NCBI GenBank assembly: GCA_020441735.1 | Contig: JAGRLQ010000219.1 | Coordinates: 1 to 8,578, forward strand | Length of the DNA stretch: 8,578 nt | Source: Nitratireductor sp. | GTDB lineage: Bacteria; Pseudomonadota; Alphaproteobacteria; Rhizobiales; Rhizobiaceae | Direction: 5' to 3' | In this document: piece by piece, positions 1-6,085 of the stretch | How positions within the stretch are numbered: the first letter of the stretch is position 1 | How the letters are laid out: each line of letters opens with the position of its first letter | The notes under the pieces: generated by a model | What the model saw: only the letters and a program-made list of their open reading frames with translations | The model's database searches: none | Told to the model about the DNA's origin: nothing | Made by a program: the position numbers and the translations under genes

Positions 1-165
1 GAATCCGGCAAGGAAGTGGCCGACATCGTCGAAAGCCTCTACCAGCGCCATGTCGCCTCGATCGAAAAGGTCGGCGGGCTTTCCTATGGCGAGTTCGAGA
101 AGATGAACAAGGCGCTGCAACGCCTCGAACGCTTCTGGACCGATCAGATTCTGTACCGGCTTTAA
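1..165 (+). CDS. C-terminal end of a probable MarR-family transcriptional regulator (5' truncated by window edge)
   Basis: Only the last 54 residues are present, in frame 1 from the first base to a TAA stop. They read as a charged, mostly helical segment (ESGKEVADIVESLYQRH, then LSYGEFEKMNKALQRLERFW) ending in TDQILYRL. A 'T/S-x-x-G-K' turn followed by two long amphipathic helices is how MarR-family winged-helix repressors finish, where these helices form the dimer interface. That assignment is by general resemblance, because the DNA-binding part lies outside the window. The last 11 residues nearly match the C-terminus of the dimethylformamidase-like protein ending at 5541, which is unusual. 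An intrinsic terminator follows within about 45 bases, so this gene probably ends its own transcript. Another small helical DNA-binding protein is possible. Confidence 0.55.
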   Translation, partial: ESGKEVADIVESLYQRHVASIEKVGGLSYGEFEKMNKALQRLERFWTDQILYRL

Positions 166-173
166 TGCTTACA

Positions 174-231
174 ATTAGTCATCCTCGGCCTTGTGCCGAG
201 GACCCAGAACCCCGGTCGAAAGATCGGGGTT
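174..231 (+). repeat. Dispersed palindromic intergenic element, copy A
   Basis: The element starts ATTAGTCATCCTCGGCC and holds two hairpins. The first pairs CCTCGGC (183-189) with GCCGAGG (195-201) around a 5-base loop. The second is the terminator hairpin at 208-231. Between them lies GACCCAGAACCCCGG, which recurs at 5883. Related copies lie at 5841-5917 (same orientation) and 8432-8512 (inverted). Confidence 0.8.
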
Positions 232-239
232 TTTGTTTT
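208..239 (+). terminator. Intrinsic terminator of the upstream MarR-like gene
   Basis: CCCCGGTC (210-217) pairs with GATCGGGG (222-229) through one G-T wobble, closed by a GAAA tetraloop (218-221). AA at 208-209 extends the stem against TT at 230-231, and the run TTTTTGTTTTG (230-240) gives the U-tract. The strong stem, GNRA loop and U-run make a textbook Rho-independent terminator for rightward transcription. No comparable T-run is seen on the other strand for the convergent regulator gene. Confidence 0.8.
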
Positions 240-390
240 GTGGGGCCTTTTTTTGCGATTTTGCGGGTTGGCGGCCCCTTGTTGCCGTTTGCTTCGCCGG
301 CCTGGCTCAGTCGCAGGCGTTGATAGAGCGGTCATTCATGCACCCTGCAGCGGAGTATACGACGGCACTCAAGATGGTCCGGGTGATCCA

Positions 391-1311
391 TCAGCCTCCG
401 CCCACTCCCGATCCGAAATTTCTGACCAGGCTGCGTTTCAGCGTCGTTCCATTGGCAAAGCCGCAACGCAGTGCGATCTCGTTTTCATCCAGACCGCTGT
501 AGCGCATGAGTTCGCGCGCACGTGCCAGGCGCAGAAGCAGGTAGTAGCGTCCCGGCGTTGTATGCAGCTCGGATACGAACAGCCTGTGCAGGGAACGCAC
601 GGAAATCGTTGACTGCTTTGCCAGCGACGGTATTGCGCGCGGGTTTTCGATTGCCTCAGCCATCAATCCGACAACCTGCCTGAGTTTCGGGGAGACGGCC
701 TGATCGAGCGCCTGTGCCGGATAGGAGGCGCCATGGCGCCGCGCATTGTCATGCAGGAACATGGCCGCTGCATCAAAAGAGGCCGATGCACCAAAGCGCT
801 TTTCAATATAAACGAGGATCAGATCAAGCGCCGCGGCAGCCGTACCACAGGTCCAGAACTTGCCATCCTGAACATGCCGGTCAGCACACACTTCGACATC
901 CGGGAATTCCTCCCTGAACTCGTCAAGAAGTTGCCAGTGCAGCGTGGCTTTGTGGCCATCCAGATAACCGGCGCCAGCCAGGACCCATGCGCCGGTATCG
1001 GCTGCAATTACCGTTGCCGCGCGCATCACAGGTTCAAGGCTCGGGCGGTTGTGCAATGCCTTCGCGTCCCGGAATGCGTCCCCGCCAATCAGCAGGAGAA
1101 GGTCGGATGGACCGGCCTCTTTCTTTGGCATTTCCGGTGAGACGGCCAGCCCGCTGGAACTGGTCACGATGCTGTCGTTCTCGGTGAGGATGCGCCACCG
1201 GATTTTGGCATCCGTCTGATCCCGCACCACCCGCAACGGCTCCAGCAGGCAGGCAAGAACCATGTTGGAAAAGGCATCAAACAGCAGGATGGAGACGTCG
1301 AGTGATCTCAT
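391..1311 (-). CDS. GlxA-type transcriptional regulator (DJ-1/PfpI-like domain plus AraC helix-turn-helix)
   Basis: This is a cytoplasmic regulator of about 306 residues. Residues 4-165 form a DJ-1/PfpI-like (class I glutamine amidotransferase fold) sensor domain with LLLLIGGDAF (71-80) and AADTGAWVLAGAGYLDGHKA (103-122). Residues 210-300 form an AraC double helix-turn-helix with SVRSLHRLF (237-245), TTPGRYYLLLRLARARELM (251-269) and EIALRCGFANG (278-288). The nucleophile Cys of catalytic DJ-1 proteins is replaced by Asp105 in the DTGA motif. Asp is also typical of the GbdR/CdhR regulators of glycine betaine and carnitine catabolism, so the domain should bind a ligand, not act as an enzyme. 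I chose ATG at 1311 because the fold begins directly after it. A TTG at 1338 would add nine residues, and neither start has a clear Shine-Dalgarno. The gene is divergent from the CoA-transferase operon, its likely target. The C-terminus ends just after the second helix-turn-helix, in FGSGVGGG, with a short tail. Confidence 0.88.
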   Translation of the reverse strand: MRSLDVSILLFDAFSNMVLACLLEPLRVVRDQTDAKIRWRILTENDSIVTSSSGLAVSPEMPKKEAGPSDLLLLIGGDAFRDAKALHNRPSLEPVMRAATVIAADTGAWVLAGAGYLDGHKATLHWQLLDEFREEFPDVEVCADRHVQDGKFWTCGTAAAALDLILVYIEKRFGASASFDAAAMFLHDNARRHGASYPAQALDQAVSPKLRQVVGLMAEAIENPRAIPSLAKQSTISVRSLHRLFVSELHTTPGRYYLLLRLARARELMRYSGLDENEIALRCGFANGTTLKRSLVRNFGSGVGGG

Positions 1312-1353
1312 TGGCAGATTTGATCCGTAATTTGGCAAAATGAGTATGCCGAA
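1311..1353. promoter_or_regulatory. Candidate operator half-sites in the divergent promoter
   Basis: TTGGCA occurs at 1311-1316 and again at 1332-1337. The two are direct repeats 21 bp apart, or two helical turns, as expected for the two half-sites contacted on one DNA face by AraC-family dimers. A third, inverted core (TTCGGCA on the minus strand) lies at 1347-1353. The first half-site touches the regulator's own ATG, so binding could repress the regulator and activate the operon. This is inferred from repeat geometry only. Confidence 0.35.
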
Positions 1354-1369
1354 AACCTGTGTGTATTCC

Positions 1370-1375
1370 TAGAAT
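1370..1375 (+). promoter_or_regulatory. Candidate -10 element of the CoA-transferase/amidohydrolase operon
   Basis: TAGAAT differs from the sigma-70 consensus at one position. The hexamer at -35 distance (around 1347) is poor, as expected for an activator-dependent promoter, and the TTGGCA half-sites lie just upstream. Transcription would begin near 1382, downstream of the alternative GTG (1359) and ATG (1377) starts, which agrees with translation from 1413. Confidence 0.3.
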
Positions 1376-1398
1376 AATGACGATCACAACCGGAATAC

Positions 1399-1402
1399 GG
1401 AG
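1399..1402 (+). promoter_or_regulatory. Shine-Dalgarno selecting the start at 1413
   Basis: GGAG lies 10 bases before ATG 1413. The competing in-frame starts at 1359 (GTG) and 1377 (ATG) lack such a site. The protein fold, beginning HIRVLDFGHYL, starts a few residues after the 1413 Met. Confidence 0.5.
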
Positions 1403-1412
1403 CCTGCAGACC

Positions 1413-3893
1413 ATGCAACCCCGCCCACTTTCCCACATACGGGTCCTGGATTTCGGGCACTATCTGGCCGCTCCCCTTGTCGGCATGATGCTCGCTGATC
1501 TCGGCGCCGAGGTAATCCGGATCGATCCGCCCGGCGGGCCACGCTGGAAGGACCCCTGCTTCGACATGCTGTCTCGCGGGAAGCGTGCCCTGACATTGGA
1601 TTTGAAGTCGCCCGACGGACTTGCGACAGCGCTTGATCTGGTTCGGCGTGCCGACGTCGTGGTCGAAAATTTCCGCCCCGGTGTGATGTCGAGGCTCGGT
1701 CTTGGACCTGAGCCGCTTCATGACGCGAACCCGTCCATCATATCCCTTTCCATGCCTGGGTTTGCTTCGACCGATCCGGAATTTTCCGGCATCGCCGCAT
1801 GGGAAGCCGTTATTGCCGCGCGCACCGGACAGTTTACCGACATGGGGCTCAATCGGAGGCTGATGGGAATCAATCCTTCCTTCACGCCGCTCGGGCTGGC
1901 CTCGGCCTATGGCGCGGCTTTCGGTGCAATGTCGGTGCTGTTTGCCCTCAATGCGCGCGAGCGCATGGGTGGCGATCACATCGAGGTGCCGCTGGCTTCG
2001 GCGCTGCTGGAAGGGCTTGTCTACAATTGCGAGCAGATCGAGAACTATCCCGAACGATACAAATCCCCCCGCGAACTGGAACTGGAACGCCGCGCACGGC
2101 TGGGCCTTCCCAATGACCTGAACTATGGCGAGTTGTCGGAATTCCTCGATCCGTTCTACCGGACTTACACCTGTGCCGACGGGCGCGGCTTCTATGTGGT
2201 GTCCTGTTCCATCGTGAACCACCCGCAGCGCGTGCTGGAAGTGTTGGGCCTGGGTGAGTTGCTGAAGGAACTGCCGGACTTCGATGTTTATACGGACCGC
2301 AACAACTGGCCGGACGATTGGTCACTCCGCAGCTATCCCGTGGGTGCCCGGGACCGCCAGCGGCTCTCCGATGCGATGAAGGCCGCATTCCTGACCCGGC
2401 CATCGCATGAATGGGAGCAGCTGTTCGGCGAGGCGAAAGCGCCCGCCACAGCACAACGCAGCACGGCTGAATGGCTCTCCGATCCGCATGCATTGGCCTC
2501 GGGTCTCGTGCTCGAAGTCAACGACCCGCGCCATGGCCGGATGCGGCAGATGGGCAACATTGCATGGCTCGCCGGGGACATCGGTGCGATGGAAAAACGT
2601 GCCGGACCGGTTGCCGATGAATTGCGGCAGGATCTGGCGGATATTCTGGCTGAGCCCGCACGTCCGGTTGTAGGTCAGGGAACCGGCGGCGGCTGGCTCG
2701 ACGGGCTGAAGGTTCTGGACCTCACCAATGTCATTGCCGGGCCGACCATCGGCTCGACCTTGGCCCGGTTCGGGGCCGCCGTGACACTGGTGCAACCCGT
2801 TACCCCATCGGTCGATCCATGGAACGCGGTGGTCTTCGGGCTGCATGCACAGCGGGGGAAGGAGAGCATCCTGCTTGATCTGCGCACCGATGCCGGGCAG
2901 GAGGTGTTCTCGCGGCTGCTCAACGACGCGGATGTGGTCACCATGAATGGCACCGATCAGCAACGCGAGGCACTTGGACTGACGCAGGAGCGCCTGCGCG
3001 CGATCAACCCTCGCCTGATCCTCGTGCAGCTCGATGCCTTCGGCGGACCACGCAGGGGACCGAAATCGGATCATCTCGGCTACGATGACCTCGCCCAGGC
3101 TGCGACCGGGGTCATGACCCGGTTCGGCGGCGGCCCGCAAACGCCCGAAGAGCATGCGCATTTTGGAACGATCGACGTCCTGACGGGCTATTGCGCCTGT
3201 GTGGCCCTTGGCGCTGCGCTGGAGCAACTGAGAGTGACCGGCAAGAGCGGGATCGCCCGCGCCGCGCTGGCAGCAGCCGGCGAGATGATCCAGTCGCAGT
3301 TCATGTTTGATTTCGAAGGGCGCCCACCCTTCCATGAACCCTCCGGGCGGAAGGTGCGTGGCTGGGGACCTTTCTATCACTGCTACAAGGCAGCAGACGC
3401 GTGGATGTTCTTTGCTGCCCCGACGGAACGCCATCAGGCCTTGTTGAGGGTCCCCGAACTGGCCGATCTGGCGGAACAAGACGAAACCGTGCTGGCCGAC
3501 GCCCTGGCGCAGCGCTTTGCCATGAAATCCGTTGCCGACTGGGTGGCAATATTCGCAGGGTCGCCCGTTGGCGTTGTGCCGCTGGGCTCGCTTCACGGAA
3601 CACGAGACGCGGCACTGCAGCTGGAAAGTGCCGGGGACATGGATATCGCCACCGCAACATACCGCGCGGTGCGGCACGATCATCACCCGATGGGCCGCTG
3701 GGTCGACCTGGTGGCCCCCAACGCGGTGCGGCCAAGGAATGCCAGGATCACAATCGCGAAACCTGCTCCGAAATATGGATGCGATACGATGCCGATCCTT
3801 CAGCGGCTGGGCTACACGGAAAGCGAAATCCGGTCCATGATCGACAATGGTGCGGCCGCCGAAAGCTGGTCGGACAAGTATTTGCCGGAGTGA
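1413..3893 (+). CDS. DddD-like tandem class III (CaiB/BaiF) CoA-transferase
   Basis: The protein has about 826 residues and two CaiB/BaiF domains in one chain, near 6-400 and 429-800. The first half begins HIRVLDFGHYLAAPLVGMML and carries LGAEVIRIDPPGGP and ENFRPG (85-90). The second half restarts at LDGLKVLDLTNVIAGPTIG (429 onward). In single-domain family members an Asp carries the acyl group to CoA. The aligned position is Ser164 (LASAYGA) in the first half but Asp588 (GTIDVLTG) in the second. Length, order and a lone C-terminal Asp match DddD, the DMSP CoA-transferase/lyase whose key residue is described as Asp602. DddD uses acetyl-CoA to convert DMSP to dimethyl sulfide and a 3-hydroxypropionyl product. 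A related onium or amide-bearing carboxylate is equally possible, since dddB, dddC and a BCCT transporter are absent from the window. The gene leads a two-gene operon and faces a GbdR/CdhR-like regulator. The class III transferase assignment is firm; DMSP as substrate is not. Confidence 0.88.
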   Translation: MQPRPLSHIRVLDFGHYLAAPLVGMMLADLGAEVIRIDPPGGPRWKDPCFDMLSRGKRALTLDLKSPDGLATALDLVRRADVVVENFRPGVMSRLGLGPEPLHDANPSIISLSMPGFASTDPEFSGIAAWEAVIAARTGQFTDMGLNRRLMGINPSFTPLGLASAYGAAFGAMSVLFALNARERMGGDHIEVPLASALLEGLVYNCEQIENYPERYKSPRELELERRARLGLPNDLNYGELSEFLDPFYRTYTCADGRGFYVVSCSIVNHPQRVLEVLGLGELLKELPDFDVYTDRNNWPDDWSLRSYPVGARDRQRLSDAMKAAFLTRPSHEWEQLFGEAKAPATAQRSTAEWLSDPHALASGLVLEVNDPRHGRMRQMGNIAWLAGDIGAMEKRAGPVADELRQDLADILAEPARPVVGQGTGGGWLDGLKVLDLTNVIAGPTIGSTLARFGAAVTLVQPVTPSVDPWNAVVFGLHAQRGKESILLDLRTDAGQEVFSRLLNDADVVTMNGTDQQREALGLTQERLRAINPRLILVQLDAFGGPRRGPKSDHLGYDDLAQAATGVMTRFGGGPQTPEEHAHFGTIDVLTGYCACVALGAALEQLRVTGKSGIARAALAAAGEMIQSQFMFDFEGRPPFHEPSGRKVRGWGPFYHCYKAADAWMFFAAPTERHQALLRVPELADLAEQDETVLADALAQRFAMKSVADWVAIFAGSPVGVVPLGSLHGTRDAALQLESAGDMDIATATYRAVRHDHHPMGRWVDLVAPNAVRPRNARITIAKPAPKYGCDTMPILQRLGYTESEIRSMIDNGAAAESWSDKYLPE
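3887..3890 (+). promoter_or_regulatory. Shine-Dalgarno selecting the start at 3898
   Basis: GGAG, within the last codons of the CoA-transferase gene, stands 7 bases before ATG 3898. An in-frame ATG at 3847 lies inside the upstream gene and would add 17 unlikely residues. The close stop/start arrangement suggests translational coupling. Confidence 0.6.
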
Positions 3894-3897
3894 GAAG

Positions 3898-5541
3898 ATG
3901 AAGTCCGAGGGTCCGGAGCCAGCGATCACCCCCAGAACACGGGCCCGGGCGCGCCATATCCTTGATCACTACTATATCGGTCCGGCGCGCGACGAGGCGG
4001 TCCTGGAAATCTGGGGCTATACGCCGAAGATGAGCTATGCTCCGGGGGACAGGGTCGCAGTCCACGTTTCAACCACTGCCCGTGAATGGGAGTTGGAGGT
4101 CGGCCGCGACGGACTGGTTTACCAGCCACTGCTTTCCGAGACCGGCCTCAAGGGGCAGCACCAGCACACACCGGAGGATTGTTCGGTCAGGGGCTGCGGC
4201 TGGAAGGCGGTCCATGAATTCACCATTCCCGGCGACTGGGCGCCGGGCGGCTATCTGCTGACCTTCCGCGCCCGGCGGGGCGATGACAGGGTCGAGGAAC
4301 ACCATCTCATTCTCCTGCGCAGCGCTGCGGAGACCGCGCCTCCCTATGCTCTGGTCTGTGCCACCGGCACGTGGCTGGCTTACAACTGCTGGGGCGGATC
4401 GAACCATTACGAAGGGATCACCGGCTCAAACGGCAACGCATTCTCACCCGTGCTGTCAACACAGCGCCCGTGGTCGCGGGGATTTTGCAAGCTGCCGGAA
4501 GGCGCGCCGCGGGCGCTCAGGGAGCACCCGGCAAGGCCCGGCGAAATGGTGCGCTATCCCTACATGGAATGGGCCTATTCCTATGGCTATTCGAAGAAAT
4601 ACGCTTCAGCCGGCTGGGCCAGTTATGAACGGCACTTCGCCCGCTGGGCGGAGGGTGAAGGCTACGACTTCGACGTGATCGCGCTGCATGATCTCCATGG
4701 CGATCCGGATTTGTTGAAGCGCTATGCCTGTGCGGTTTTCGTGGGACACGACGAATACTGGAGCGCCGAAATGCGCGATGCCGTCGATGCCTATGTCGAT
4801 GCGGGCGGCAGGGTGGCGCGATTCGCCGGCAACTTCATGTGGCAGACGAGAGTCGAGGACGAAGGACAGACGCAGATCTGCTACAAGTACACAGCCGACC
4901 AGGACCCGGTGCTGGGTACGGAAAACCGGCACCTTACTTCCGGCGCATGGGAAGCAGCACCGGTCAACCGCCCGGGAGCGCTTACCTTCGGCGTCAATGC
5001 CTTGCAGGGTATTTACGCCAGCCTGGGAAACTGCGTTGGCGGCGGCCCCGGCGGGTTCACGATCTACAGGCCGGACCACTGGGCCTTCGAGGGCGCCGGG
5101 CTTGGCTATGGTGACCTGCTGGGGGCAGGCGCACGGATATTCGGCTATGAAGTCGATGGGCTCGACTACCGCTTTGAGGATGGACTGCCATTTCCCGCTT
5201 GTACCGATGGCGCAGCGCCGGAAATCGAAATCCTTGCCATGGGGCTTGCTACCAATGCCGAAGCCGATCACGAGGTCTGGGGCGAAACGCTCTACATCGG
5301 ATCGGACGATGCAGCCTTCAAGGCGAAGGTTTTACATGGCGAGATCACACCTCGAACCCTGGATGCAAGCAGCCGGGGCAACGGCATGATCATCTCGTGG
5401 CGCCGCGGCAGGGGAGAGATTTTCACCGCCGCGACCTGCGAGTGGGTGGCCGGTTTGATCCGGGGGGACAGTCAGGTCGAGCAGGTCACGCGCAACGTGC
5501 TGAACCGGTTCCGGACCGACCAGATCCTGTATCGGCTTTAA
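3898..5541 (+). CDS. N,N-dimethylformamidase large (beta) subunit-like amidohydrolase
   Basis: The protein has 547 residues, no signal peptide and no membrane segment. Residues 35-142 look like a beta-sandwich domain (LEIWGYTPKMSYAPGDRVAVHVST). Residues 148-520 resemble the C-terminal catalytic region of the dimethylformamidase large subunit: WLAYNCWGGSNHYEG (159-173), YSYGYSKKYAS (227-237), SYERHFARWAE (242-252), VGHDEYWSAEMRDAVDAYVD (282-301) and GYEVDGLDYR (416-425). The characterised Paracoccus enzyme uses a mononuclear iron held by two Tyr and one Glu. Tyr287 (HDEYWS) and Tyr243 are candidate ligands, but I cannot fix the Glu. The protein is clearly shorter than the roughly 760-residue Paracoccus subunit, and no small-subunit gene is next to it. 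It starts 4 bases after the CoA-transferase stop, so the two probably act in one pathway, with hydrolysis of an amide or similar bond as the likely step. The C-terminus ends TDQILYRL, matching the MarR-like protein at 165. Confidence 0.78.
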   Translation: MKSEGPEPAITPRTRARARHILDHYYIGPARDEAVLEIWGYTPKMSYAPGDRVAVHVSTTAREWELEVGRDGLVYQPLLSETGLKGQHQHTPEDCSVRGCGWKAVHEFTIPGDWAPGGYLLTFRARRGDDRVEEHHLILLRSAAETAPPYALVCATGTWLAYNCWGGSNHYEGITGSNGNAFSPVLSTQRPWSRGFCKLPEGAPRALREHPARPGEMVRYPYMEWAYSYGYSKKYASAGWASYERHFARWAEGEGYDFDVIALHDLHGDPDLLKRYACAVFVGHDEYWSAEMRDAVDAYVDAGGRVARFAGNFMWQTRVEDEGQTQICYKYTADQDPVLGTENRHLTSGAWEAAPVNRPGALTFGVNALQGIYASLGNCVGGGPGGFTIYRPDHWAFEGAGLGYGDLLGAGARIFGYEVDGLDYRFEDGLPFPACTDGAAPEIEILAMGLATNAEADHEVWGETLYIGSDDAAFKAKVLHGEITPRTLDASSRGNGMIISWRRGRGEIFTAATCEWVAGLIRGDSQVEQVTRNVLNRFRTDQILYRL

Positions 5542-5549
5542 CCAACCCG

Positions 5550-5576
5550 CCTCCCCCCAAAAAGCCAATGGGGAGG
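5550..5576. repeat. GC-rich hairpin after the dimethylformamidase-like gene
   Basis: CCTCCCC (5550-5556) pairs with GGGGAGG (5570-5576). No T-run follows, so it is a palindromic intergenic repeat more than a clear intrinsic terminator, though it may still stabilise or end the operon transcript. Confidence 0.5.
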
Positions 5577-5660
5577 GGAGGCAGGACAAGCCGGGCGGAA
5601 CGCGAAGGCTGATCCGGTGGGGGTGACAAGGTCTCATTCAGGCAAGGTTTTCACCTGTTC

Positions 5661-5679
5661 CCCCGGATCAAATCCGGGG
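5661..5679. repeat. CCCCGGAT/ATCCGGGG palindromic element
   Basis: This is a perfect 8-bp stem with a 3-base loop, CCCCGGAT-CAA-ATCCGGGG, followed by TCCC. It belongs to the same CCCCGG...CCGGGGTCC class as the paired elements at 8195-8231 and 8372-8408. Confidence 0.75.
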
Positions 5680-5693
5680 TCCCAACCTCCACC

Positions 5694-5797
5694 CTAGAGC
5701 AATTCAGGCTTTGGCGGAATCGGCAAAGCCTGAATGCGTAAACCAGGTCAACGGATTGATCACTGTCCCGTTTCTTACGAAACGTGAAATGATCTAA
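5694..5797. repeat. Composite two-hairpin intergenic mosaic element
   Basis: The element begins CTAGAGCAATTCAGG. A perfect 12-bp inverted repeat, ATTCAGGCTTTG (5702-5713) with CAAAGCCTGAAT (5724-5735), is followed by GCGTAAA. A second nested hairpin pairs GATCA (5758-5762) with TGATC (5790-5794) around an inner CGTTTC/GAAACG stem (5769-5774, 5779-5784). This layout resembles the GAGCAATTC...GAATTGCGTAAA mosaic elements common in Hyphomicrobiales, recalled from general knowledge and not searched. Confidence 0.7.
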
Positions 5798-5799
5798 AT

Positions 5800-5820
5800 C
5801 CCTCCCCTCAAGGGGGAGGG
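5800..5820. repeat. CCCTCCCC/GGGGAGGG palindrome
   Basis: CCCTCCCC (5800-5807) pairs with GGGGAGGG (5813-5820) around TCAAG. It is a common short dispersed repeat type in GC-rich alphaproteobacteria and echoes the hairpin at 5550. No T-run follows. Confidence 0.65.
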
Positions 5821-5840
5821 AAGGAATGCGCTGCACCAAC

Positions 5841-5917
5841 ATTAGTCATCCTCGGCCCCTGAGCTTGTCGAAGGGGTGCCGAGGACCCAGAACCCCGGTT
5901 ATTCAAGCCGGGGTTTT
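5841..5917 (+). repeat. Dispersed palindromic intergenic element, copy B
   Basis: The first 17 bases equal those of copy A at 174, and GTGCCGAGGACCCAGAACCC also recurs exactly. Here an extra CCCCT...AGGGG arm carrying CTTGTCGAAGG is inserted inside the first hairpin. AACCCCGG (5891-5898) pairs with CCGGGGTT (5908-5915), followed by TTTT, so this copy can also work as a rightward terminator. It marks the left border of the AT-rich defence module. Confidence 0.8.
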
Positions 5918-5939
5918 GCCTTCGACCTAAGGCAGCCGC

Positions 5940-5969
5940 TTGGCATACTCAGAAAACCTGAGCTATGAA
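5940..5969 (+). promoter_or_regulatory. Candidate promoter with internal palindrome for the RloA/RloB-type operon
   Basis: TTGGCA (5940-5945, one mismatch to the -35 consensus) and TATGAA (5964-5969, two mismatches to the -10) are 18 bases apart. The spacer holds CTCAG-AAAAC-CTGAG (5948-5962), a perfect 5-bp inverted repeat placed where a repressor would block polymerase. Base composition turns AT-rich from here on. The transcript would have a leader of about 110 bases before ATG 6086. Moderate to weak evidence. Confidence 0.35.
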
Positions 5970-6085
5970 AACATGGTGCCGTCATATCTGAAAATACTCT
6001 TTGAAGCGCTTAACCCAAGCTGCCAATTTATCTCGCAAAATCGCGTAGAACATGCTATTTTAGAAGATAAATTAGGAAAATACCT

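Noticed and set aside
242..278. GGGGCC/GGCCCC hairpin as terminator of the minus-strand regulator
   Set aside because: The stem is 6 bp with a loop of about 25 bases, and the minus strand lacks a T-run after it.
193..612. Plus-strand frames over the 3' end of the regulator
   Set aside because: They are antisense to the AraC helix-turn-helix and begin inside the terminator and repeat element.
1308..2222. 304-residue minus-strand open frame overlapping the divergent promoter
   Set aside because: It is antisense to the conserved first CaiB half, covers the regulatory gap, and shows no recognisable domain.
3847..3897. Upstream in-frame ATG extending the dimethylformamidase-like protein by 17 residues
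   Set aside because: It lies inside the preceding gene, whereas ATG 3898 has GGAG at proper spacing right at the upstream stop.
2322..3929. 535-residue minus-strand open frame
   Set aside because: It lies antisense to the well-supported CoA-transferase. Long antisense frames are expected in GC-rich genes, and no family motif is visible.
5542..6085. CRISPR array or tandem repeat
   Set aside because: The repeats are different palindromes without regular spacing or a shared unit.
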